A stretch of 9,130 nucleotides of DNA from Thermoproteota archaeon (GTDB taxonomy: Archaea > Thermoproteota > Thermoprotei_A > Sulfolobales > Acidilobaceae). The position numbers were made by a program, and so were the translations under genes. Positions 1-6,127 of the stretch are shown here, piece by piece. The stretch is from the NCBI GenBank assembly GCA_013152575.1, contig JAADGB010000005.1, forward strand, positions 1 to 9,130, read 5' to 3'. Positions within the stretch are counted from its first letter, which is position 1; the number at the start of each line of letters is the position of its first letter. Below the pieces are notes generated by a model. The model was not told the DNA's origin, ran no database searches, and saw only the letters and a program-made list of their open reading frames with translations.

Positions 1-1
1 C

Positions 2-1654
2 TGGGTCGTTAGCGGGAGCGTATCAGAGTCTGGTAAGCCGATCATCGCGAACGACCCACACCTACAGCTATCGGCGCCACCGATATGGTTCTTAGCCGAG
101 ATAAACACGCCAAGCTTCAAGTCAATGGGTGCACTATTCCCAGGGACCCCGCTAATCGTAATAGGTAGGAACCAGCACCTTGCTTGGGCGTTCACTAACG
201 TTATGGGAGACTTCACAGACTATTATTACTACAAGTGGAACGGCGACAGCTACCTATACAAGGGCCAGTGGCTGACAGCCGAGAAGGCGACGAAGACTAT
301 ACTAGTATACAACCCCTTGAAACGAAGCTTTGAGAAGCGCGAGATAACAGTGCTGAGAACAATACACGGACCAGTCCTAGAGAGGGATGGAACACGATAC
401 GCGGTGAAGTGGACCGGTCTCGACCCAAGCTTCGAGCTAGAATTCTTCGTAGAACTAAACAACGCATCAACCGTGCAGGAGGCGATCACCGCCCAGCGCT
501 GGTTCCACGTACCAATCCAGAACTTCGTAGTAGCGGATGACCAAGGAAACTTCGCCTACAGCCCCGTGGGAGCTTACCCTGTTAGGACCAACCTGCCAGT
601 CCTCGCAACAAACGTGGTTGTTGCAGGAAAGAATGTCGGGGATGTGGTGAACAAGGGCTTCATACCATTCAACGGCAGCAATGGAGAGGGTGAATGGACC
701 GGCTACGTCGCCAAGGAGGACCTGCCAATCCTCTACGATCCACCAATACCCTACATTGCAACCGCCAACTCCAAGCCATGGGACGGTGACTGTGGAAACA
801 TGGTCGGATGGCACTATGCAGACCGCTATAGAGAGGAGAGGATCAAGCAGCTCCTAGACGAGGCGTTAAGCGATGGGGTAATAACGGTTGACGAGGTGAA
901 GAAGATACAGAACGACATCGTAGACCTAAGCGTAGAGGACTACCTAGAGACTGCGATACTCCCATACTCCAACTCAGAATACGCCGAGCTGCTGAGGGCA
1001 TGGCTATCAACCGAGGGACCCGTCATGTCAAAAGACGATTACAGGCCCACCATCGCGGTAGCATGGATATACTCGTTCCACAAAGCCCTCTGGACACACC
1101 TATACGGTAACGAGAGCGACATTGGATTCCTAAGATTCCACTACGCGCTAAGCATAGTGAAGGCGGCAGCCGCTGGAGACGACTACGCCCTACAACTAAT
1201 ACCGGGTGGAAGCCTGGAATCACTTGTGAACGATAGTCTAACCAAGGCCCTTGATCTGCTCAAGAAGTACTATGGCACCAGCGACTACACCAAGTGGACA
1301 TATGGAGACATCCACTACTATCTCGTCGCCCACCTAGCATTTGACGCCATGAACTACGACAGGGTCCCTGCGAGCGGAGGACCATACACAGTAAACGTCG
1401 CGAGGCCATCAACCGTCGACCCAGATACTGGAATGCCTGTAACCCACGGCCCAAGTATAAGGCAGGTCGTTGATCTAGCCACCCAGACCTATAACATCGC
1501 ACTACCAGGAGGCGAGAGTGGTAACCCATTCAGCAAACACTACCAAGACATATACCTAGAATACTGGAGTAAGGGCGGCTACCTAACCTACACGCTAGGC
1601 TCAGAACCCGACTCCTACACGGGTCCCTCACTATACTTTGTTGGAGGTGGTTAA
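2..1654 (+). CDS. Penicillin-acylase-family Ntn hydrolase, beta-chain part (5' end cut by window)
   Basis: This family hydrolyses amide bonds of N-acyl amino compounds or acyl-homoserine-lactone-like substrates, normally outside the cytoplasm after autocatalytic cleavage of a precursor. The frame is open from base 2, well before the first ATG at 125, and starts WVVSGSVSESGKP followed by NDPHL. That is the conserved start of the beta chain, directly after the Ser-Asn-X-Trp cleavage site, so the nucleophile Ser should lie three codons left of the window. Further family marks are TANSKP (about 765-782, the region of the oxyanion-hole Asn), RYREERIKQLL (about 823-855) and a C-terminal GGESGNPFSKHY block (about 1510-1545). 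The 550 visible codons fit a full protein of roughly 750-800 residues; signal peptide and alpha chain are missing from view. The stop lies 3 bases before the next gene, so the two are cotranscribed. The family is clear but the substrate cannot be told. Confidence 0.93.
   Translation, partial: WVVSGSVSESGKPIIANDPHLQLSAPPIWFLAEINTPSFKSMGALFPGTPLIVIGRNQHLAWAFTNVMGDFTDYYYYKWNGDSYLYKGQWLTAEKATKTILVYNPLKRSFEKREITVLRTIHGPVLERDGTRYAVKWTGLDPSFELEFFVELNNASTVQEAITAQRWFHVPIQNFVVADDQGNFAYSPVGAYPVRTNLPVLATNVVVAGKNVGDVVNKGFIPFNGSNGEGEWTGYVAKEDLPILYDPPIPYIATANSKPWDGDCGNMVGWHYADRYREERIKQLLDEALSDGVITVDEVKKIQNDIVDLSVEDYLETAILPYSNSEYAELLRAWLSTEGPVMSKDDYRPTIAVAWIYSFHKALWTHLYGNESDIGFLRFHYALSIVKAAAAGDDYALQLIPGGSLESLVNDSLTKALDLLKKYYGTSDYTKWTYGDIHYYLVAHLAFDAMNYDRVPASGGPYTVNVARPSTVDPDTGMPVTHGPSIRQVVDLATQTYNIALPGGESGNPFSKHYQDIYLEYWSKGGYLTYTLGSEPDSYTGPSLYFVGGG
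1643..1650 (+). promoter_or_regulatory. Shine-Dalgarno GGAGGTGG for the small membrane protein
   Basis: GGAGGTGG ends 7 bases before the ATG at 1658. It also encodes the final Gly residues of the acylase, so the C-terminal GGG of that protein is written by the next gene's ribosome site. Confidence 0.8.
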
Positions 1655-1657
1655 GGG

Positions 1658-1993
1658 ATGAACGTGGCTAGAACCGGGCTTGTATGGCTGGCCGCCAGCA
1701 TCCTATACCTGCTAGCCCTCTACGTGCCAGGCGTCGGGTTAACACTAGCCCCAGTAATAGTAGCTATCGTCGTCGGCCTCAGTAAGATGACTCCGAGATC
1801 GTCTGCGGCCATAGCACTACTATCAGCCCTAACCGGGTATGCAATAGCCCTAGGGCTAACTGGCGGATTGGAGGGTGTAAGCCTGATAGCTGGGATCGGG
1901 GGAGGACTAGTATTCCTGGTAACTGTATTCTATCATCTAGTAACTCCAACCCTACTAACCTATGTAGTAACAAGTTTTACCTATAAAAAATAA
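1658..1993 (+). CDS. Small multi-pass membrane protein, function unknown
   Basis: I do not recognise a family for this 111-residue protein. It is almost wholly hydrophobic, with about four membrane segments: roughly residues 6-24, 26-43, 49-70 and 74-106. Short loops carry the few charges (Lys43, Arg47), and the tail ends in Lys-Lys. The start is well set: ATG lies 7 bases after a full GGAGGTGG site and 3 bases after the acylase stop. Being the second gene of the acylase transcript suggests a membrane role linked to that exported enzyme (anchor, transport or maturation), but this is context only. The stop TAA is followed after 1 base by the stop of the convergent metallo-hydrolase gene. Confidence 0.8.
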   Translation: MNVARTGLVWLAASILYLLALYVPGVGLTLAPVIVAIVVGLSKMTPRSSAAIALLSALTGYAIALGLTGGLEGVSLIAGIGGGLVFLVTVFYHLVTPTLLTYVVTSFTYKK

Positions 1994-2003
1994 TTTATTT
2001 TTT
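1984..2003. terminator. Bidirectional T-run terminator between convergent genes
   Basis: The junction reads as T-rich on both strands: TTTATTTTTT (1994-2003) on the plus strand, and TTATTTTTTATAG on the minus strand from the A-run at 1985-1990. Archaeal RNA polymerase terminates at such T-runs without needing a hairpin. Each run lies just inside or beyond the 3' end of the opposing gene. Confidence 0.6.
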
Positions 2004-2879
2004 AACCGCCTCAATTAGGCCCCAGATCGTCCCCCTATAGAACACCTGCTTAACAATCGGGTTAGGATGCTCATAGGCTATCTTAGCATCAGCATCCCTC
2101 TCAGCCAGTAGCCTCGCAACCTCGTCGACATCGGTCACGCCCTGAGAGACTATCTCCTTGACTATGTTGAACCACCTGATATTCCTCTCCTTCTCCCTCT
2201 CAAGATACTCTACGGCATCCTCATCCTTTATCCCGTAATGCGTTGGAGCGGGTTTCCGTGGCCTGAGAGCCTTCATCTTCTCCAGGCTCTCAAGGTAGGA
2301 CTCCGGGCGGAACGGGGGAGGCGTTGTCGGTAGCTCAACAGGCTTGCCATCCACTATTATTGAGATACCCGCAGAGTCCCCTGTGAACAGTACTCCATCG
2401 GGTTCTAACAATATGCTCTGGTGATGGCTGGCGTGACCTGGAGTGTGGTGTATAGAGAGGGATACTCCTCTGCCTAAGTCAAGCACGAACCCGTCGTTAA
2501 CAGCAACTACGTTACCCTCAGGTACTGGTAGAGGCTCCCCGTAGATCTCGGCTACAATTCCTAGCACAGCCTGTGCAGCGTTCCACAGCTTAGAGGGATT
2601 GATTATGTGCTTTGCCCCTCTTGGATGCACGATCACTTTGGCTTCCGGAAACTCCCTAACAAGGTGTCCAGCAGAACCTGCGTGGTCAAGGTGGATGTGT
2701 GTCACTACTAGATAGTCGGGTTTTACTTTGAGTTCTTTGAGTGCCTCGATTAACTGTTCGGCGGAGCTCCCTGGACCTATATCGACGAGAGCCACTTTCT
2801 CCGAGACGATTAAGTACGATGCTATGAGCTCGCTACCCCAACCCTTAGGAGTCACGTCGAGAACGCGTACATCGACCAT
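1995..2879 (-). CDS. Metallo-beta-lactamase-fold hydrolase
   Basis: This is a 294-residue binuclear-metal hydrolase of the MBL superfamily (glyoxalase II/RNase Z type fold). All ligand motifs are visible: THIHLDHAG gives His61, His63, Asp65 and His66; TPGHASH gives His149; FTGDS gives Asp168; THYG gives His214. After the catalytic core, about 75 residues form a helical C-terminal part (EREKERNIRWF onward), as in thioesterase- or LACTB2-like members, where this part often shapes the substrate or nucleic-acid site. There is no signal peptide, so it is cytoplasmic. The ATG at 2879 follows GGTGGAG (2887-2893) by 7 bases. It lies 87 bases downstream of another minus-strand gene and may have its own promoter. 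Hydrolytic chemistry is well supported; the substrate (thioester, lactone, phosphodiester) is not determined by the sequence. Confidence 0.9.
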   Translation of the reverse strand: MVDVRVLDVTPKGWGSELIASYLIVSEKVALVDIGPGSSAEQLIEALKELKVKPDYLVVTHIHLDHAGSAGHLVREFPEAKVIVHPRGAKHIINPSKLWNAAQAVLGIVAEIYGEPLPVPEGNVVAVNDGFVLDLGRGVSLSIHHTPGHASHHQSILLEPDGVLFTGDSAGISIIVDGKPVELPTTPPPFRPESYLESLEKMKALRPRKPAPTHYGIKDEDAVEYLEREKERNIRWFNIVKEIVSQGVTDVDEVARLLAERDADAKIAYEHPNPIVKQVFYRGTIWGLIEAVKK

Positions 2880-2917
2880 TACTCGACTCCACCATGTTAT
2901 AGATGTTGAGGCTGATC

Positions 2918-2930
2918 CGATTAATATCGA
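2918..2930 (-). promoter_or_regulatory. Possible TATA box for the metallo-hydrolase
   Basis: On the minus strand the sequence reads CGATATTAATCGG. Its centre would place a start near 2898, leaving a leader of about 19 bases that contains the GGTGGAG ribosome site. Assigned by spacing and AT content only. Confidence 0.3.
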
Positions 2931-2966
2931 GAAACCAATACCCGCGTATAATCAAGCATTGGAATT

Positions 2967-3431
2967 CTATCTCGGCAGGATAAGGATAGAGTAGAGGAGC
3001 ATCGCGCCGCCGATCATTTGGAAAACCATGTTCGCCACGAAACTATAGTATGGTATCTTGGCTAGGCGGAACTTCCTCCTGAATAAGTAGACCCCGCTTG
3101 GATTCAATGCATCAAGCAGCCAGTGTGAGAGTCCGCTTGCAAGGCCAATACCATAGAGGAAGAGTGGGTTGGAGTCAGCCAGTAATAATCCCCTAGATGC
3201 TATGAATGTCACTAACATCGATATCGCTATTATGCCGGGGAGGCTGTGGGTTATCTTAGTCCTTACTGGGGCATGGAAGAGCCTAGCCCTGTGCCCGATC
3301 AGGTCTATTACGAGGTTGATTGAGAGGGAGATGATTAATGCCAGCATCCAGCATACTATATCGCATTCTGCCAGTGATGCTAGGAGGCCTGCAACCCCCA
3401 CGCCAAACGCTAGATGGGTTGAAAGCTTCAT
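2967..3431 (-). CDS. Membrane protein with His/Asp motifs, DUF1286/YdjM-like
   Basis: This 154-residue integral membrane protein has about four to five hydrophobic segments. Polar motifs are spaced as in the YdjM/DUF457 membrane-bound 'metal-dependent hydrolase' group and the archaeal DUF1286 proteins: STHLAFG (His6), DLIGHR (Asp43, His47), RTKITHS (Arg57, Thr61, His62) and LSHWLLDALNPSG (His103, Asp107, Asn110). The conserved His and Asp residues sit near membrane ends and could form a metal site, but the reaction of these families is not firmly known. ATG at 3431 follows GGAGG (3441-3445) by 9 bases, and no start codon lies between it and the upstream in-frame stop. The next gene, a metallo-hydrolase, is 87 bases downstream on the same strand. 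The family call comes from motif memory; a related DUF457 assignment is equally possible. Confidence 0.72.
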   Translation of the reverse strand: MKLSTHLAFGVGVAGLLASLAECDIVCWMLALIISLSINLVIDLIGHRARLFHAPVRTKITHSLPGIIAISMLVTFIASRGLLLADSNPLFLYGIGLASGLSHWLLDALNPSGVYLFRRKFRLAKIPYYSFVANMVFQMIGGAMLLYSILILPR

Positions 3432-3484
3432 TCCCTTGTTCCTCCGCTCTCCTGCCTTCGCCGTTGTCCATGATGCTGGTAATA

Positions 3485-3494
3485 CCTATAATCG
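3485..3494 (-). promoter_or_regulatory. Possible TATA box for the His/Asp-motif membrane protein
   Basis: The minus strand reads CGATTATAGG. A start near 3462 would give a leader of about 30 bases with the GGAGG site inside it. It is one half of a divergent promoter region of 125 bases (3432-3556). Confidence 0.3.
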
Positions 3495-3527
3495 AAGATT
3501 CCACTATATTATCGTGACTCCACTATA
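3491..3527 (+). repeat. Imperfect tandem repeat over the amidase promoter
   Basis: GATTCCACTATA (3497-3508) recurs as GACTCCACTATA (3516-3527), 11 of 12 bases identical, 19 bases apart. Both copies are preceded by ATCG a few bases upstream (3491-3494 and 3511-3514). The first copy overlaps the likely TATA box of the amidase gene. It may be a regulator site or a duplicated promoter element. Confidence 0.45.
3503..3511 (+). promoter_or_regulatory. Likely TATA box for the amidase-aminotransferase operon
   Basis: ACTATATTA places a start near 3531-3534 and leaves a leader of about 25 bases containing the GAGGGGAT ribosome site at 3543-3550. Spacing fits archaeal promoters. The second repeat copy (3521-3527) also resembles a TATA element but would leave too short a leader. 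Confidence 0.4.
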
Positions 3528-3556
3528 ACAACATAGGATTACGAGGGGATTGGTTC

Positions 3557-4348
3557 ATGGAAAAGGTAAAGCTCACGCTTATACAGCTACGGGCCAGGAA
3601 GGATAAGGAGGAATCACTAAGGACACTGAAAAAGCTGATCGAAAAGGCTCCGGATGGAGGAATAATAGCGATCCCCGAGTACTCCATGTTCGACCCTACA
3701 GGTTTAAGCGCCGAGGTTATCAACCGGAATGCCGAATCCCTCGAAGGACCATGGCTCACTATGCTTAGAGAACAGGCTAGGAGGAAGGGCTCATGTATTG
3801 TAGCTACGTTCTTCGAGAAGAACCAGGGAGGCAAGGCTTACAATTCTATTGCTTTAATAAGTGATGAAGGAGAGATCGCCGCTACTTACAGGAAGACTCA
3901 TCTCTTCGACGCCCTCGGGTATAGGGAGAGTGATGTATTCGCCCGTGGAGAGAAGCTATTCGAGCCCGTAAACTTCTGTGGAGTTAAGATTGGAATAGCG
4001 ATATGCTTCGAGATAAGATTCCCCGAGATATTCAGGTACCAGGTAACTCGTGGCGCTGAGTTGATAGTGATTCCAAGCGCTTGGTACACGGGTCCCGGTA
4101 AGGAAGAGCAGTACAGGTTCTTGGCTCAGACACGGGCTCATGAAAACACTGTTTGGATAGCAGCGCCGATACTCTATGGTGACTACTTTACTGGCAGGAG
4201 TATTGTCGTGAACCCGATGGGGGTAGTGGTATCGGATGCTGGATACGGTGAGAAGACGGTAACGGTGGACGTAGACCTGGGAGAGCTGGGACCCGTGAGG
4301 GAGAAGCTACCGTTGCTGGAATTACGCAGGCCCGAGTTATATGATTAA
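3557..4348 (+). CDS. Carbon-nitrogen hydrolase (nitrilase superfamily), Nit2/omega-amidase-like
   Basis: This 263-residue cytoplasmic amidase covers one complete nitrilase-superfamily domain (usual length 260-280). The catalytic triad is visible: Glu41 in IPEYSMF, Lys113 in YRKTHLFD and Cys150 in ICFEIRFPE, with Glu157 just after. YRKTHLFD and the C(F/Y)(E/D)xRFPE form are typical of the Nit1/Nit2 branch, which includes omega-amidases that split alpha-ketoglutaramate or alpha-ketosuccinamate into ammonia and a dicarboxylic keto acid. ATG at 3557 is preceded 6 bases upstream by GAGGGGAT. A PLP aminotransferase starts 42 bases after its stop in the same direction; this is the partner expected for an omega-amidase, since glutamine transamination makes its substrate. 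Superfamily and active site are clear; the omega-amidase role is inferred from branch motifs and neighbour. Confidence 0.92.
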   Translation: MEKVKLTLIQLRARKDKEESLRTLKKLIEKAPDGGIIAIPEYSMFDPTGLSAEVINRNAESLEGPWLTMLREQARRKGSCIVATFFEKNQGGKAYNSIALISDEGEIAATYRKTHLFDALGYRESDVFARGEKLFEPVNFCGVKIGIAICFEIRFPEIFRYQVTRGAELIVIPSAWYTGPGKEEQYRFLAQTRAHENTVWIAAPILYGDYFTGRSIVVNPMGVVVSDAGYGEKTVTVDVDLGELGPVREKLPLLELRRPELYD

Positions 4349-4376
4349 TATAATGAGATTAGAGCTTTCAAAGCCC

Positions 4377-4383
4377 GGGTGGA
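4377..4383 (+). promoter_or_regulatory. Ribosome site GGGTGGA that fixes a TTG start
   Basis: GGGTGGA ends 7 bases before TTG at 4391. An in-frame TAG at 4385-4387 rules out any earlier start, and the first in-frame ATG is about 43 codons in, which would remove conserved N-terminal aminotransferase sequence. Confidence 0.7.
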
Positions 4384-4390
4384 ATAGAGC

Positions 4391-5554
4391 TTGCCTTTCC
4401 CCTATGAGCTTCCTCCATTCTGTTTGGAGAGATGGCAGAGTGAAAGGGAAACCAGTGCGAAGATCCTCCTAAGCGAGAGCGGCGTTGAACCAGTTAGTCT
4501 TAATGAGCTCGAGAAGATGGGTGCCAAGATAGACCTCTCTTCTGTAGACTTGGGCTATGGTTGGACAAGGGGGGATCCAAAGCTTAGGAAGGCGATAGCC
4601 GACTATTATGGTGGTTTAACCGAGGACCACGTCCTTGTCACGACGGGCTCGGCTGAAGCCAATCTATTGGCTGTGTCGAGTATTGTATCGCCTGGAGATA
4701 TTGTAGTCGTGGATATGCCTAACTACATGCAAGTACACGGCCTCCTACAGGCTAGGAGGGCTGAAATATACGAGGCCTGGAGATCCCCTAAGAATGACTG
4801 GCACATGCCTGTAGACGAGATACTCAGCCTTCTCAAAAAGATGAAGCCCCGGGCGATCTTCATAACCAACCCCAACAACCCGACAGGAGCTGTTGAATCC
4901 GATTCACTGAAGGCGATCGCCGAGGAGGCCGAAAGGTATCATACTATCATCGTCGTAGATGAGGTATACAGGGGACTAGAGCATTCAAGCGAGAGGGCGC
5001 CCTCAATCATAGACCTAGCAAGGAAGTACAACATCATAGGTGTATCGACTAGTGGATTATCGAAGGTCTACGGGTTACCGGGTCTCAGGATAGGCTGGAT
5101 AGCTAGTAACGTGAAGGGTGTTGTCGAGAAGGCGTGGTCTGTTAAGGATTATACAACGATAAGTCCCGCTAGGCTGAGCGAGGCAGTCGCTGTTAGCGTA
5201 TTGGAGCCTAGTGTTAGGGTGAAGTTGGAGGAGAGGGCTAAGAGGATAGTGCGTGATAACCTTGAGGTATTGAGGAGTGTTGTTGAAGAGTATCCCGGTG
5301 TCATAGAGCCATGGTGGCCTGAGGCAGGAGCGTTCATCCTAGTGAAGACTCCCTGGACGAGGGATAGCTGGGAGCTCGCCCAGGGTATATACATGGAGAG
5401 GGGAGTCCTGGTTAACCCAGGCGAGTGCTTCGATCTACCTGGCACATTAAGGATTGGTCTAGGACACGCTGACAGGGATTATTCTAGGATGGCTTTTACT
5501 GAGATGATGAAGGCTATCATAGAGTATAGGAGTGGTAAAAAGTTATTAAAATAG
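4391..5554 (+). CDS. Class I/II PLP-dependent aminotransferase, TTG start
   Basis: This 387-residue fold-type I aminotransferase is of normal family length. Visible marks in order: GYGWTRGDPKLRKAIADYY (about 55-73, the substrate-side N-terminal block), TTGSAEAN (84-91, phosphate-binding loop), TNPNNPTG (159-166, cofactor Asn163), VVDEVYRGL (188-196, Asp190 binds the pyridine N and Tyr193 its hydroxyl), STSGLSKVYGLPGLRIGW (Schiff-base Lys225) and LRIGLGH (Arg354, binds the substrate carboxylate). It starts with TTG, supported by the upstream ribosome site and an adjacent in-frame stop. It lies 42 bases after a Nit2-like amidase, so the pair may transaminate with glutamine and then hydrolyse the resulting keto-amide, pulling the reaction forward. 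Methionine-salvage, aromatic or kynurenine-type keto acids are possible acceptors. The sequence alone does not tell the amino donor. Confidence 0.93.
   Translation: MPFPYELPPFCLERWQSERETSAKILLSESGVEPVSLNELEKMGAKIDLSSVDLGYGWTRGDPKLRKAIADYYGGLTEDHVLVTTGSAEANLLAVSSIVSPGDIVVVDMPNYMQVHGLLQARRAEIYEAWRSPKNDWHMPVDEILSLLKKMKPRAIFITNPNNPTGAVESDSLKAIAEEAERYHTIIVVDEVYRGLEHSSERAPSIIDLARKYNIIGVSTSGLSKVYGLPGLRIGWIASNVKGVVEKAWSVKDYTTISPARLSEAVAVSVLEPSVRVKLEERAKRIVRDNLEVLRSVVEEYPGVIEPWWPEAGAFILVKTPWTRDSWELAQGIYMERGVLVNPGECFDLPGTLRIGLGHADRDYSRMAFTEMMKAIIEYRSGKKLLK
5537..5553 (-). terminator. Possible T-run terminator for the thiolase-DUF35 operon
   Basis: Past the DUF35 stop the minus strand reads TATTTTAATAACTTTTT, lying inside the 3' end of the convergent aminotransferase gene. 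Weak but T-rich, as archaeal terminators are. Confidence 0.35.
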
Positions 5555-5555
5555 G

Positions 5556-5565
5556 TTTTATTTTT
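5556..5565 (+). terminator. T-run terminator for the amidase-aminotransferase operon
   Basis: TTTTATTTTT starts 2 bases after the aminotransferase TAG, within the 15-base gap to the convergent DUF35 stop. It is a typical archaeal oligo-T terminator. Confidence 0.6.
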
Positions 5566-5569
5566 CCAG

Positions 5570-6112
5570 TTACTCTTCTAGTGGTACTATCTCGTAGGTG
5601 AGGTAGTTCTCCGGCTGTCTGCGGACTATTTCGATCTTGACTGGCATGCCCATTCTGAGCTTCTTTGGATCGGTCTCCCTTACCCAGGCTAGTATCTGCA
5701 CGCCGTTCTCCAGCTTCGCTATGCCAACAGTGTAGTCTTGGTAGTGGCCGAAGCTGTAGGGCTTCACGTAGATAACTGTCCATGTTATTAGTTCGCCCTT
5801 GTTGGGCAGCTCTACCCATTCGACCTCGTCTTCTGGATCGTCTGGGCAGTCTACCTGTGGCGGGAAGAGTATCTTGCCGCTCTTCTTGCACTTCGTTGCT
5901 AGTAGTTTGCCTTCTGCTAGTGCCTCGAAGAACTTGAAGGTCTTCTCGACGCTTATGACGAATCTTAGCTTGATCTCTCTCTGGTCCCACCACATCCTGA
6001 CTCCTGTCTTCTGGTCCATTAGCACTGGTATGCCTACGCTCTCCTTCATGGTGTTTGCGAACTGGTCCATCTGGGCTAGGAACATGTCCGCCTGCTCTCT
6101 CTGGTTACTCAT
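5570..6112 (-). CDS. DUF35 protein (zinc ribbon plus OB fold) with degenerate ribbon, thiolase partner
   Basis: DUF35 proteins bind acyl-CoA-processing thiolases and, in the known archaeal thiolase/HMG-CoA-synthase complex, act as scaffold with a shared CoA site. This 180-residue copy has an extended N-terminus (about 1-48), a helix, then the ribbon (about 70-95): LLATKCKKSGKILFPPQVDC and then PDD. The usual CxxCG...FPP...CPxC pattern is reduced: Cys75 and Cys89 remain, while the second and fourth ligands are Ser78 and Asp92. The OB-fold part follows (about 106-180). The preferred start is ATG at 6112, 6 bases after a perfect GGAGGTGG; a GTG directly before it (6115) would leave only 3 bases. 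It lies 15 bases downstream of the thiolase stop in one operon. Family call is firm; zinc binding is in doubt. Confidence 0.88.
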   Translation of the reverse strand: MSNQREQADMFLAQMDQFANTMKESVGIPVLMDQKTGVRMWWDQREIKLRFVISVEKTFKFFEALAEGKLLATKCKKSGKILFPPQVDCPDDPEDEVEWVELPNKGELITWTVIYVKPYSFGHYQDYTVGIAKLENGVQILAWVRETDPKKLRMGMPVKIEIVRRQPENYLTYEIVPLEE

Positions 6113-6118
6113 CACACA

Positions 6119-6126
6119 CCACCTCC
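6119..6126 (-). promoter_or_regulatory. Shine-Dalgarno GGAGGTGG that chooses ATG over GTG for DUF35
   Basis: The minus strand reads GGAGGTGG followed by 6 bases to the ATG at 6112 and only 3 to the GTG at 6115. Spacing favours ATG. The site begins 1 base after the thiolase TGA. Confidence 0.7.
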
Positions 6127-6127
6127 A

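Noticed and set aside
125..127. ATG at 125 as the true start of the acylase
   Set aside because: The frame is open to the left edge and the upstream codons encode the conserved WVVSGS...GKP...NDPHL block, so the gene is truncated by the window.
467..814. A 115-codon open frame on the minus strand opposite the acylase
   Set aside because: Antisense shadow of a clear acylase reading frame; no motif.
5517..5993. A 158-codon open frame on the minus strand inside the DUF35 gene
   Set aside because: It overlaps DUF35 in another frame, is rich in Arg/Gln/Ser with no motif, has no ribosome site and would also run into the aminotransferase 3' end. The DUF35 frame shows clear family motifs.
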